From contig NZ_JBHTCG010000032.1 in assembly GCF_042665155.1 (NCBI RefSeq), positions 1 through 64,000 on the forward strand: 64,000 nt of DNA, written 5' to 3'. Below are positions 1 to 7,570 of the stretch, one piece after another (positions within the stretch are counted from its first letter, which is position 1; each line of letters starts with the position of its first letter). Under the pieces are notes generated by a model. The model made no database searches and was not told the DNA's origin. It saw only the letters and a list, made by a program, of their open reading frames with translations. The position numbers and the translations under genes are program-made. This stretch comes from Sphaerisporangium rhizosphaerae (GTDB taxonomy: Bacteria > Actinomycetota > Actinomycetes > Streptosporangiales > Streptosporangiaceae).

Positions 1-172
1 GCTCATCCGCCGCGGAGTCCACAAGAGCGTCCAGTCCCTGGAAAAGGACATCCGCGCCTGGATCGCCCACTGGAACCAGAACCCCAAACCCTTCGTATGG
101 ACCAAGACCGCCGAGGAGATCCTCGAATCACTCGCTAAATATTTGGGACGAATTTCAGGCGCGGGACACTAG
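1..172 (+). CDS. IS630-family transposase, C-terminal end (cut by window start)
   Basis: The frame starting at base 2 is open from the window edge to a TAG at 170-172 and gives the last 56 residues of a protein. It contains IRAWIAHWNQNPKPFVWTKT, which is typical of the C-terminus of IS630-type DDE transposases, followed by an EEILESLAKY helix. The catalytic residues lie upstream, outside the window. The stop codon is followed within a few bases by repeat block A (179-299), so the element end and the repeat touch. No terminal inverted repeat can be judged from this side alone. Confidence 0.85.
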   Translation, partial: LIRRGVHKSVQSLEKDIRAWIAHWNQNPKPFVWTKTAEEILESLAKYLGRISGAGH

Positions 173-178
173 TGCGCC

Positions 179-299
179 GTCCACGAACGTTCACCGGCTC
201 GGGCGCCGTAACAGGCGCCGGCATCGCCGTACCACGACCCGCCGACCCGGCGCCGATCACTGCAGCATGTGGCCGGGGGTGGAGAGCCGCGCCCGGTGA
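179..299 (+). repeat. Dispersed repeat, copy A (about 120 bp)
   Basis: This block is nearly identical to the reverse complement of 37017-37135, with only about half a dozen differences over roughly 118 bp. It carries an internal GGCGCC-GTAACA-GGCGCC motif that could fold. It lies directly after the IS630 transposase stop and runs into the 56-bp tandem repeats. No convincing protein is encoded on either strand. Confidence 0.85.
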
Positions 300-480
300 A
301 CGTACGTGGTCACCGCACCAGGTCCGGCCCGGGGGCGGAGAACCGCGCCCGGCGAACGCATGTGGACACCGCACCAGGTCCGGCCCGGGGGCGCAGAACC
401 GCGCCCAGCGAACGCATGTGGGCACCGCACCAGGTGCGGCCGGGGGTGGAGAGCTGCGCCCGGTGAACGCATGTGGTCAT
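268..480 (+). repeat. Tandem repeat, 56-bp period, about four units
   Basis: Four imperfect units, each ending in a variant of CACCGCACCAGGTC, run from the end of block A to just before the CaiB stop codon. The units share the core GGGGGTGGAGAGC with block A and with the 84-86-bp units at 36841-37050. All frames are open only because of base composition. The 312-base gap 173-484 holds nothing else visible. Confidence 0.8.
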
Positions 481-484
481 CGCG

Positions 485-1657
485 CTAGACGACGCCCTTG
501 TCGCGCAGGGCCGCCACGTCCGCGTCGGACAGGCCCAGCTCCGCCAGGACGGCGGCGGTGTCGGCGCCGTGGGGGCGGCCGGGCCAGCGGATCTCGCCCG
601 GCGTGGCCGACAGGCGGAACATGACGTTCTGCATGCGCAGCGGGCCGAGGCCGGGGTCCTCGACGGTGGTGACCGCGTCCAGGGCGGCGAGCTGCGGGTC
701 GGACATGACATCGCGCACGTCGTAGATGGGGGCGACCGCCGCCTGGGCGCGCTCGAAGGCGTCCAGCACCTCCTCGCGGGTGCGCGCGCCGACCCACGCG
801 GCGACGGCCTGGTCCAGCTCGTCGGCGTGCTCGACGCGTCCGGCGCCGGTGGCGAACCACGGCTCCTGGACGTACTCGGGCCGGCCGACCAGGCGCATGA
901 CCCGCTCGGCGATGTTCTGGGCGGAGGTGGAGACGGCCACCCAGGTGCCGTCGGCGCAGCGGTAGGTGTTGCGCGGCGCGTTGTTGACCGAGCGGTTCCC
1001 CGTGCGCGGCGGCACCACGCCGAGCCGGTCGTAGATGGTCGGCTGGGCGCCGAGCACGGTGAGGATCGGCTCGATGATCGACATGTCGACCACCTGGCCG
1101 GCCCCGGTGCCCTCACGCGCGTGGAGGGCGGCCATGACGGCGTAGGCGGTGGCGAGGGCGCAGATGCCGTCCGCCAGCCCGAACGGGGGCAGGGTGGGCG
1201 GCCCGTCCGGTTCGCCGGTCATCGCGGCGAACCCGCTCATCGCCTCGGCGAGGGTGCCGAACCCGGGACGCCGCGCGTACGGGCCGAACTGGCCGAACCC
1301 GGTGACGCGGGCCAGCACCAAGCGGGGGTTGGCCTCGCGGAGACGGTCGTAGGACAGGTTCCAGCGCTCGAGGGTGCCGGGCCTGAAGTTCTCGATGACC
1401 ACGTCGGCGTCGCGGGCGAGCGCGAGCAGCACCCGCTGCCCCTCGGCCGTCGACAGGTCCAGGGTCATGGCCCGCTTGTTGCGGCCCAGCACCTTCCACC
1501 ACAGGCCGCCCGGACCGTGTCCGCGGGAGGGGTCGGGCTTGACCGGGTGCTCGACCTTGACCACCTCGGCGCCGAAGTCGCCGAGCAGCATCGCGGCCAT
1601 CGGCCCGGCGAACAGCGTCGCCAGGTCCAGGACGCGGACGCCTTCCAGGGCTTTCAT
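485..1657 (-). CDS. CaiB/BaiF (family III) CoA transferase
   Basis: The 390-residue protein matches the usual length of family III CoA transferases, which move CoA between carboxylic acids through an aspartyl-CoA thioester. The start MKALEGVRVLDL, the DFGAEVVKVEHP segment (about 27-38), the NKRAMTLDL segment (60-68) and VIENFRPGTLE (88-97) are family hallmarks. D163 in GLADG is at the position of the catalytic aspartate. The ATG overlaps the stop of the 78-residue repeat ORF by four bases (ATGA), so the gene appears to be the last of the LacI-led operon. A CoA transferase is unusual in a sugar operon. The acyl substrate cannot be named from the sequence. Confidence 0.9.
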   Translation of the reverse strand: MKALEGVRVLDLATLFAGPMAAMLLGDFGAEVVKVEHPVKPDPSRGHGPGGLWWKVLGRNKRAMTLDLSTAEGQRVLLALARDADVVIENFRPGTLERWNLSYDRLREANPRLVLARVTGFGQFGPYARRPGFGTLAEAMSGFAAMTGEPDGPPTLPPFGLADGICALATAYAVMAALHAREGTGAGQVVDMSIIEPILTVLGAQPTIYDRLGVVPPRTGNRSVNNAPRNTYRCADGTWVAVSTSAQNIAERVMRLVGRPEYVQEPWFATGAGRVEHADELDQAVAAWVGARTREEVLDAFERAQAAVAPIYDVRDVMSDPQLAALDAVTTVEDPGLGPLRMQNVMFRLSATPGEIRWPGRPHGADTAAVLAELGLSDADVAALRDKGVV

Positions 1658-1890
1658 GTCTGATCCTCCGTGGTCCTGCGTGACGACTCCTTCGGGGTCC
1701 TGCGTGACGACTGCTCCGGGGACCCGTATGACGACTCCTCCGGGGACCCGTATGACGACTCCTCCGGGGTCCTGCGTGACGACTGCTCCGGGGTCCGCCT
1801 GACGACTCCCCCGCAGAGCTCCGGGGCGGCTCCTCGGTGGTTCCGCGTGGTGACGACGGTCGCCGCCGCGGGCGGCTCCGGCCCGGTCAC
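1654..1890 (-). CDS. Small ORF with 8-residue tandem repeats, coupled to both neighbours
   Basis: This 78-codon frame begins with a GTG that overlaps the ribokinase stop (GTGA) and ends with a TGA that overlaps the CaiB start (ATGA). It therefore fits exactly between its neighbours. The second half consists of an 8-residue unit of the type TPEESSYG or TPEQSSRR repeated about six times, encoded by the 24-bp DNA repeat at 1671-1815. The product would be hydrophilic and disordered and has no recognisable domain. It may be a real linker protein, or only a translated spacer that carries ribosomes from rbsK to the CaiB gene. The exact overlaps favour translation but do not prove it. Confidence 0.4.
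   Translation of the reverse strand: MTGPEPPAAATVVTTRNHRGAAPELCGGVVRRTPEQSSRRTPEESSYGSPEESSYGSPEQSSRRTPKESSRRTTEDQT
1671..1815 (-). repeat. Tandem repeat, 24-bp period, about six units
   Basis: The unit is close to GTCCTGCGTGACGACTCC plus CTCCGGG-type ends, with a second version containing ACCCGTATGACGACTCC. The period is eight codons, so copy-number changes would keep the small ORF in frame. Confidence 0.85.
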
Positions 1891-2762
1891 GCGAGGGCCG
1901 CCTCGATCTCGGGGCGCGTGGGCATCGAGGTGCTCGCGCCGGGGCGCTGGACCGACAGGGCGGCGGCCGTGGCGGCGAACCGCAGGGCCTGCTCCTGCGG
2001 CCGGCCCTCGGCGCGGGCCACGGCGAGCGCGCCGACGAAGGTGTCGCCGGCCGCCGTGGTGTCGACGGCCCGCACCGGCACCGCCGGCACCCGCAACGGG
2101 CGGCCCGTCCGGGCGCCGTACAGCGCCCCCTCCGCGCCGAGGGTGATCACCGCCTCGGGGACGAGGTCGAGCAGCGCCTTCAGCGCCTCCTCGGGGTCGG
2201 CCAGGCCGGTGATCGCCGCGGCCTCGTGCTCGTTGGGGACGATGAGGTCGACGGCGCCGAGCAGTTCGCGGGGCAGGTCCTGGACCGGGGCGGGGGTGAG
2301 GACGACCGGGACCCTGGCCCGTCGCGCGGCGGCCACCACGGCCTCCATGGGCAGCTCCAGTTGCAGCAGCAGCGCGTCGGAGCGGTCGATGACGGCGAGG
2401 TCCTCGTCGGACGGGGCGGTGATCGTGCCGTTCGCACCGGGGATGACGATGATGGAGTTGCCGCCGTCGTCGTCCACGACGATGTGCGCGATGCCCGACG
2501 ACCCGGGCACCACCCGAAGGCGGCTCACGTCGACGCCGGCCCCGGCGAGCGTGTCGCGCATGACGGGGCCGAACGCGTCGTCCCCGACCGCGCCGACGAA
2601 GCAGGTGGCCGCTCCGGCGCGCGCCGCCGCGACGGCCTGGTTCGCGCCCTTGCCTCCCGGGATCGTGCGGAATGCGTGCCCGGTGACGGTCTCGCCGCGC
2701 CCGGGCACGACCGCGGTGTAGGCCACCAGGTCCATGTTCGCGCTGCCGAATACCGAGATCAT
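1887..2762 (-). CDS. rbsK: Ribokinase (PfkB family)
   Basis: The 291-residue protein has the size of ribokinases, which phosphorylate D-ribose to ribose 5-phosphate with ATP. Visible motifs are the N-terminal sugar-binding start SANMDLV, GGKGANQAVAAARAG (36-50), and the PfkB signature DTTAAGDTFVGAL (234-246) with the catalytic base at about D240. It lies downstream of sugar transport and glycohydrolase genes in the same operon, which fits phosphorylation of a ribose released inside the cell. Another furanose cannot be excluded. The gap of 118 bp to the upstream glycohydrolase gene holds a 27-bp tandem repeat. Confidence 0.9.
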   Translation of the reverse strand: MISVFGSANMDLVAYTAVVPGRGETVTGHAFRTIPGGKGANQAVAAARAGAATCFVGAVGDDAFGPVMRDTLAGAGVDVSRLRVVPGSSGIAHIVVDDDGGNSIIVIPGANGTITAPSDEDLAVIDRSDALLLQLELPMEAVVAAARRARVPVVLTPAPVQDLPRELLGAVDLIVPNEHEAAAITGLADPEEALKALLDLVPEAVITLGAEGALYGARTGRPLRVPAVPVRAVDTTAAGDTFVGALAVARAEGRPQEQALRFAATAAALSVQRPGASTSMPTRPEIEAALA

Positions 2763-2796
2763 GGTCTGTCCTCTCCCCCGCCCGACACCTCAGTGA

Positions 2797-2877
2797 GGCT
2801 CCGCCCGTCCCGCGCCGCTGTGCGGGTCCGCCCGTCCGGCATCCCTGTACGGCTCCGCCCGTCCGGCGCCGCTGTGG
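2797..2877 (-). repeat. Tandem repeat, 27-bp period, three units
   Basis: Three units begin with GGCTCCGCCCGTCC or GGGTCCGCCCGTCC at 2797, 2824 and 2851. They fill the space between the end of the 491-residue glycohydrolase gene and the ribokinase start. On the minus strand they read as a nine-codon period. Confidence 0.8.
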
Positions 2878-2880
2878 TGG

Positions 2881-4356
2881 TCACGATGCCACGGCGAGCG
2901 TGCGGCGGGTGAGCTCGTCGAAGCCGATGCCGTCGAAGCCGCGCAGGCTGCTCGCCAGCCGGTCGCCGAGCGCCCACCCGGACGGGATGCGCGAGGCACC
3001 CAGCAGGCCGCCGGCGATGGAGCCCACCGTGGCGCCGGCCGAGTCGGTGTCCCATCCCGCGGCGACCGCGCCCGCGACCGAGGCGGTGAAGTCGCCGCGG
3101 CCGTGCGTCAGCGCGGCGGCCACCAGGGCCGCGTTGTTGACGGTGTGCACCCAGTGCAGCCCGCCGTGCCGCTCGTACAGGCGGTCGACGACCCGCTCGA
3201 AGTCGGGTTCGGCCCGCGCGTCGGCGACGGCGTCCCGGACGGCCCGGGCGAGCCGGGAACCGGCGGGGACGACCGACAGTCCGGCGGCCACGACCTCCTC
3301 CACCGCCGCGGCCGGGTCGCCGGAGGGCACGACCAGGGACCGGGCGCACATGGCGGCGACCATCATGGCGCCGTAGACCCCGTTGGCGGTGTGGCTGAGG
3401 CGCGCGTCCCGCCAGGCGAACTCCGCCGCCGCGCGCACGTCGCCGGGGTTGGCCCAGCCGTACACGTCGGCCCTGATCAGCGCGCCGATCCACTCCCTGA
3501 AGGGGTTGCGCCACGTGGCCGTGCGCGGCGGTTCCAGTCCGTCGAGCAGGTTGCGGTAGGCCACGCGCTCGGCGGTGAAGACCCGGCCGGCGGGCAGCTC
3601 CTCCAGCCACAGGGCGGCGACGTCGGCCGTGGTGAACCCGCGGCCGTGCCGCTCCAGCAGGGACAGGGCCAGCAGGGGGAAGTTCAGGTCGTCGTCCTCG
3701 GGGACGCCGTCGAGGGTCTCGGCGAGGGAGGTGGCGGCGCTGCGCCGGTTCCACGGCCAGCGGGCCGCCACCTCGGCCGGCAGCCCCTCGGCGGTGAACC
3801 AGCCGCGGATCGGCCAGTTGCCGGTCGCCTCGGCGATCTCCCTGATGCCCTGGCGGGGGATCTTCTCCACCGGCTTGCCCAGCACGCACCCCGCCGCCCG
3901 TCCGCGCCACGCCCCCAGCAGCCGCTCGCCCAGCTCGTCGGGGTGGGCGCCCGGACGCTCCGGAGCGCCGGACCCGACCCGGGCAAGTGTGGCCGCGCCG
4001 TCCGGAACGCCGGACCCCGGCCGGGCAAGGGTGGCCGCGCTGTCCGGAGTGCCGGACGCCGCCCAGGCGGAAGCGGCCGCGCGGATGCCGGCGAGACCGG
4101 TCGGCTCGGGCAGCGGGGAGGGGATGCCCGCCAGCTCGTCGAGCAGCTCGGCGGCCAGCGCTCGCAGCTCGGGGGCGGGCGGCTCGGGCGAGGCCCCGGC
4201 GCGGGGCGGCGCGTCGTGCCCTCCGGCGGCGTGCCACCGGTCGGCGATCGGGGCGGCCTGGGCGCCCCGGCCGTCCTCGCCGGCCTGCCGCAGCTCGTGT
4301 CCCACCAGATCCTCCGGCTGCACCCAGGTCAGCCTGATCGGCCGGTCGCCGCTCAT
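2881..4356 (-). CDS. ADP-ribosylglycohydrolase family protein, 491 aa
   Basis: The C-terminal two thirds form an ADP-ribosylglycohydrolase (DraG/ARH-like) domain, an all-helical Mg-dependent hydrolase of N- or O-ribosyl bonds. It starts near LGERLLGAWRGRAAGCVLG. It has the acidic cluster PEDDDLN where the first metal motif is expected and the second metal motif DTDS at about 436-439 in GWDTDSAGATVGSIAGG. The first 150 residues are a low-complexity extension with three 14-residue repeats. The ATG at 4356 overlaps the stop of the upstream paralogue (ATGA). It is the last of four family members in the operon. The substrate is not known; attack on a riboside taken up by the neighbouring ABC system is an inference. 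Confidence 0.85.
   Translation of the reverse strand: MSGDRPIRLTWVQPEDLVGHELRQAGEDGRGAQAAPIADRWHAAGGHDAPPRAGASPEPPAPELRALAAELLDELAGIPSPLPEPTGLAGIRAAASAWAASGTPDSAATLARPGSGVPDGAATLARVGSGAPERPGAHPDELGERLLGAWRGRAAGCVLGKPVEKIPRQGIREIAEATGNWPIRGWFTAEGLPAEVAARWPWNRRSAATSLAETLDGVPEDDDLNFPLLALSLLERHGRGFTTADVAALWLEELPAGRVFTAERVAYRNLLDGLEPPRTATWRNPFREWIGALIRADVYGWANPGDVRAAAEFAWRDARLSHTANGVYGAMMVAAMCARSLVVPSGDPAAAVEEVVAAGLSVVPAGSRLARAVRDAVADARAEPDFERVVDRLYERHGGLHWVHTVNNAALVAAALTHGRGDFTASVAGAVAAGWDTDSAGATVGSIAGGLLGASRIPSGWALGDRLASSLRGFDGIGFDELTRRTLAVAS
3959..4084 (-). repeat. In-frame tandem repeat, 42-bp period, three units
   Basis: Three units beginning CCGGAGCGCCGGA or close variants lie inside the 491-residue glycohydrolase gene. 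They encode 14-residue units of the type SGVPDGAATLARVG in the N-terminal linker. The third unit is diverged. Confidence 0.8.
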
Positions 4357-5525
4357 GACGGGAGTCCGGGGGTGTTGTCCCAGGTCAGGGCGGTGAAGGC
4401 GGCCTCGTGGGCACGGCGGGCGGCGAGGTCGCCGGCGTGGACGCGCCGGGCGACCTCGGCGATCGCCAGGCCGGGGGCGACCAGGTCCATGCGGCTGGCC
4501 TCGGACACCGGGTCGAGCCATTCGGCGGGCACCGCCTTGGCCCCGCCGAGGGCGCCGGCGATCGCGCCGCCCATGCTGGCGATGGAGTCGGCGTCGCGCC
4601 CGTAGTTGACGCCGCCGAGCACGGTGTCGCGATAGTCGCCCTTGGCGATGACCAGGAAGGCGAGCGCCAGCGGCAGTTCCTCGATGCTGTGCAGCCGGCT
4701 CGGCCGCCGCGCCCCGAGGCCCTGGTCGCGGTAGGTGTCGGCGACGGTGTCGTAGGGCTTGACGGCCTCGCGGAGCGCGTCGAACGACCCCTCCCAGTGG
4801 TCCAGGCCGCGGGCCCGCTCGCACACGGCGTCGATGGCGGCGCGGGTGCCGTCGCGGGCCAGCCGCAGGCAGGTGGCCACGACCGAGTCGGCGCTCGCGC
4901 CGGGACGCATCGCCTCGGCGACGGCGGCGGCCAGCACGCCGGCCGCCTCCCGGCCGTAGCTGGACTGGTGGGCGCCCGCCAGGTCGACGGCCTCGGCGTA
5001 CGCGCCGTCGGGGTTGGCGGCGTTGACGATGCCGACCGGCGCCATGTACATCGCGGCGCCGCAGTTGACGATGTTGCCCACCCCGGCCTCGCGCGGGTCG
5101 ATGTGCCCGTAGTGCAGGCGCAGGACCAGCCACTTCTCGGCGAGGAAGACCCGTTGCAGAGGCAGCGCCTCGGCCTCCAGCTCGGGGATCCAGCGTTTCT
5201 CGCCCATCATCTCCGGCACCAGGTGGTCGGCGGCGGCGTAGGCGTCCAGGTGACCGCCGACCTTCTCGTACACGCGGATGAGGGCGTGCGTCATGAGGGT
5301 GTCGTCGGTGATGTGGCCGTCGCCCTTGTGATAAGGCGCGATGGGGCGCGCGTTGCGCCAGTCCTCGAAGTACGGCGGGACGATGCCCGTCACGTACCCG
5401 TCGTACCGTTCCTGGATCTGGCCGGGCGTCCAGCCTTCGGTGGCGCCGCCGATGGCGTCGCCGACCGCCGCGCCCGTCACGCATCCGACGGCCTTGTCGG
5501 TCAGCAGGTCCTCCAGCGGCGTCAT
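4353..5525 (-). CDS. ADP-ribosylglycohydrolase family protein, 390 aa
   Basis: A full-length member of the ADP-ribosylglycohydrolase family. The start MTPLEDLLTDKAVGCVTGAA leads into the first helix, with GDAIGG following. The first metal motif TDDT is at 73-76 in GHITDDTLMTH and the second, DADS, at 311-314 in NYGRDADSIAS. Both aspartate pairs expected for the binuclear Mg site are present, so activity is likely. Both ends overlap neighbours by four bases (ATGA), which points to translational coupling within the operon. Members with a similar EGWTPGQIQERYDGYVTG segment occur in actinobacterial sugar clusters. Ring-opened or modified ribosides are possible substrates, which is inference only. 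Confidence 0.9.
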   Translation of the reverse strand: MTPLEDLLTDKAVGCVTGAAVGDAIGGATEGWTPGQIQERYDGYVTGIVPPYFEDWRNARPIAPYHKGDGHITDDTLMTHALIRVYEKVGGHLDAYAAADHLVPEMMGEKRWIPELEAEALPLQRVFLAEKWLVLRLHYGHIDPREAGVGNIVNCGAAMYMAPVGIVNAANPDGAYAEAVDLAGAHQSSYGREAAGVLAAAVAEAMRPGASADSVVATCLRLARDGTRAAIDAVCERARGLDHWEGSFDALREAVKPYDTVADTYRDQGLGARRPSRLHSIEELPLALAFLVIAKGDYRDTVLGGVNYGRDADSIASMGGAIAGALGGAKAVPAEWLDPVSEASRMDLVAPGLAIAEVARRVHAGDLAARRAHEAAFTALTWDNTPGLPS

Positions 5526-6547
5526 GCCAGTCCTCCAGCGATGTCGATGAGATCGGCTCCGGCCAGCTCGGGGAGGCCGCAGCCGGTGAGCGTGCGCGCC
5601 GCGGCGCACCAGCCCTCGGGGAGCGCGCGGAGCCCGGTGCGGGCGCCGGTGAGCGCACCGGTGAGGGCCGGGGCGGAGTCGGCGAGCGATGACAGGCAGG
5701 CGGCGGCGGGGACGGCCGCGGTGAGCGAGCCGCCGGACACCTCCGCGAGCGCGAGCGCCGCGGGGACGGTCTGCGCGGCGGCGACCCCGTAGCTGTAGAC
5801 GTGGTCGACCAGCGCGGCGTCCAGGGCCGGGACGGCCGCGAACGGATCGCCCGCCCGGCGGGCCGCCGCGAGGGCCGTCCTGGCGGCGTGGCCGATGGCG
5901 GTGTCCCCGGGCAGCTCGGCCAGCGCCGCCTCCACCGCCGCGCCCATCGTCCCGCCCGCGACGAGCACCGCGACCGCGGCGGCCATCGCGAGCGCGCCGA
6001 GGACCCCGTCCCCGGAGTTGGTGACCGAGGCGTCGGCCCGCACGAGGTCCGGCAGGGCGGCGGAGCCGGGAGCGGCGGCGGCGAAGGCCACGGCGCGGAC
6101 GGCGGCGGCGTCGTCGAAGTGGTGCGGGTTGTCGTGGCCGCTGACCGGGGGCGGCTTGCCCGCGGCCAGGTTGGCGAGGGCCGAACGCACCGAGATGCGC
6201 ACCCGCAGGTCCGAGCGTCCCGCGAGGGCGGTGAAGGCCTCGGCGCGGTCCTGGTGGAGGGTCAGCGCGGTCCAGGCGAGCCACTCGGCGTCGTCGGACG
6301 GGCCGAGGGCGAGCGGCTCGACGGGCTGGTTCAGCGTGAACGGCACGGGGAGCGTGGTGAGGCGGTGCTCCTCGGCGAAGGCGTCCAGCTCGCGTTCCAG
6401 CCGCCTGGTCCACGGCGCGAGCAGCGCGGAGCGGTGGCGCGCGGACGGCCACCCGGCGGCGTCGCCGATGGCCAGCCCGACGAAGGCGCCCGCGACCCGG
6501 TCCGCGGCCGTGCCGGGCGCGTCCTTGGTCCTGTCCCCCGATTGCAT
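5522..6547 (-). CDS. ADP-ribosylglycohydrolase family protein, 341 aa, altered second metal motif
   Basis: This is the most diverged of the four family members. The N-terminal GAFVGLAIGDAAGWPSARHR and the acidic PSDDAEWLAW segment fit the first half of the fold. At the position of the second metal motif (D-x-D-T/S followed by a Gly/Ala-rich helix in its paralogues) it reads CLSSLADSAPALTGALTGA, so one of the two aspartates is missing. It may bind metal differently, act on another substrate or be a non-catalytic partner. The stop overlaps the next gene (ATGA). A 36-bp gap separates it from the 328-residue paralogue upstream. Confidence 0.75.
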   Translation of the reverse strand: MQSGDRTKDAPGTAADRVAGAFVGLAIGDAAGWPSARHRSALLAPWTRRLERELDAFAEEHRLTTLPVPFTLNQPVEPLALGPSDDAEWLAWTALTLHQDRAEAFTALAGRSDLRVRISVRSALANLAAGKPPPVSGHDNPHHFDDAAAVRAVAFAAAAPGSAALPDLVRADASVTNSGDGVLGALAMAAAVAVLVAGGTMGAAVEAALAELPGDTAIGHAARTALAAARRAGDPFAAVPALDAALVDHVYSYGVAAAQTVPAALALAEVSGGSLTAAVPAAACLSSLADSAPALTGALTGARTGLRALPEGWCAAARTLTGCGLPELAGADLIDIAGGLA

Positions 6548-6583
6548 GTCTCTCCTCTATCCCGATCTATCCCGCCGAAGCGG

Positions 6584-7570
6584 TCATCGCGGGGCTTCGT
6601 CGTCGGGTGCGTGGGCGTTCTGGGATGCCGCGTACAGCGCGGTGGCGACGTCCAGGACGTGGCGGCCGGCGACGACGGGGAGGCAGCGGCCGGTGGCGGG
6701 GCCGATCTCCCTAGCCCAGCGCGCGGGGACGGCGGCCTCGCCGCGCCCCGCCCCCGCGAGGGCGCCGGCGATGGCCGCGGTGGTGTCGGCGTCGCGGCCC
6801 AGGTTGGCGGCCGACACGACCGACTCCTCCACCTCGCCGGCGCCCATGAGGTAGCCGGCGAAGGCGAGCGCGACGGCCTCGGGCGCGAGGTCGGTCCACG
6901 GGTAGTGGCGCACCACGACGGCCGCGTACAGCCGCTCCACCGACCCGGCGGCGACGGCGTCCACCGCCGCGCGCAGGTTCCGGGAGGTCCAGGAGTCCTC
7001 GGGGACGGCGGCGAGCCCCGCCTGAACGACCTCGGCGGGCGCGGCGCCGGTCATCGCGACGGCGACCGCGGCGGCGACCGCCTGGCCGCCGTACACGCCC
7101 TCGACGCCGTTGCTCACCACTCCGTCCACGGCCACCAGCCGCGCCGCCTCCCCCGGGTCGCCGGCCGCGAAGATGCCGTAGGGCGCGGCGCGCATGGCCA
7201 GGCCGTCCGACCAGCCGTGCTGGTGCCACTCGCCCGACATCGGCGGCGCCAGGCCGCGGCGCAGAGCCTGGACGGCGCCGAGCTCGGAGAACCCGGCGCC
7301 GCGCATGGGCCCGTCGATGGACGGGATGATCTGCTCGCGGTACTCCCTGGCCACGTCCGCCGGGGTCATGGCCGCGCCGTACCGGCACAGCAGCGACGCG
7401 GCGAAGATGGTGTACTCGGTGTCGTCGGTGCCGCCCTTGCCCGGTTCGATCTCGGTGAGGCGGCCGTGACGCCGGGCGATCTCCTCGGGCGGAAGGTTCT
7501 CGGCGGGCCGCCCGAGGGCGTCGCCGGCCGCCAGGCCGAGCAGGCACCCCCGGGCGCGGGTCAGGCTCAT
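6584..7570 (-). CDS. ADP-ribosylglycohydrolase family protein, 328 aa
   Basis: A compact, canonical family member. The start MSLTRARGCLLGLAAGDALG is the conserved first helix. TDDTEY is at 48-53 and the second metal motif DADT at 260-263 in NLGRDADTTAAIAGALAGA. Both aspartate pairs are intact, so this is probably an active Mg-dependent glycohydrolase. The ATG overlaps the stop of the solute-binding protein gene (ATGA), which ties the enzyme to the transporter in translation as well as in transcription. It is cytoplasmic, with no signal peptide. Confidence 0.9.
   Translation of the reverse strand: MSLTRARGCLLGLAAGDALGRPAENLPPEEIARRHGRLTEIEPGKGGTDDTEYTIFAASLLCRYGAAMTPADVAREYREQIIPSIDGPMRGAGFSELGAVQALRRGLAPPMSGEWHQHGWSDGLAMRAAPYGIFAAGDPGEAARLVAVDGVVSNGVEGVYGGQAVAAAVAVAMTGAAPAEVVQAGLAAVPEDSWTSRNLRAAVDAVAAGSVERLYAAVVVRHYPWTDLAPEAVALAFAGYLMGAGEVEESVVSAANLGRDADTTAAIAGALAGAGRGEAAVPARWAREIGPATGRCLPVVAGRHVLDVATALYAASQNAHAPDDEAPR

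Noticed and set aside
268..480. CRISPR-like array
   Set aside because: Units are adjacent imperfect repeats with no unique spacers of even size and no cas genes are present.
310..1116. Long open frame antisense to, or in another frame of, the CaiB gene
   Set aside because: Arg/Pro/Ser-rich composition and no family similarity; it is a by-product of high G+C third positions. The same applies to most long overlapping frames in the window, for example 2881-5658, 8862-11174 and 29241-31151.
473..1663. Plus-strand frame across the whole CaiB gene
   Set aside because: Typical antisense shadow (Gly/Val/Ala/Gln-rich) with no ribosome site or family match.
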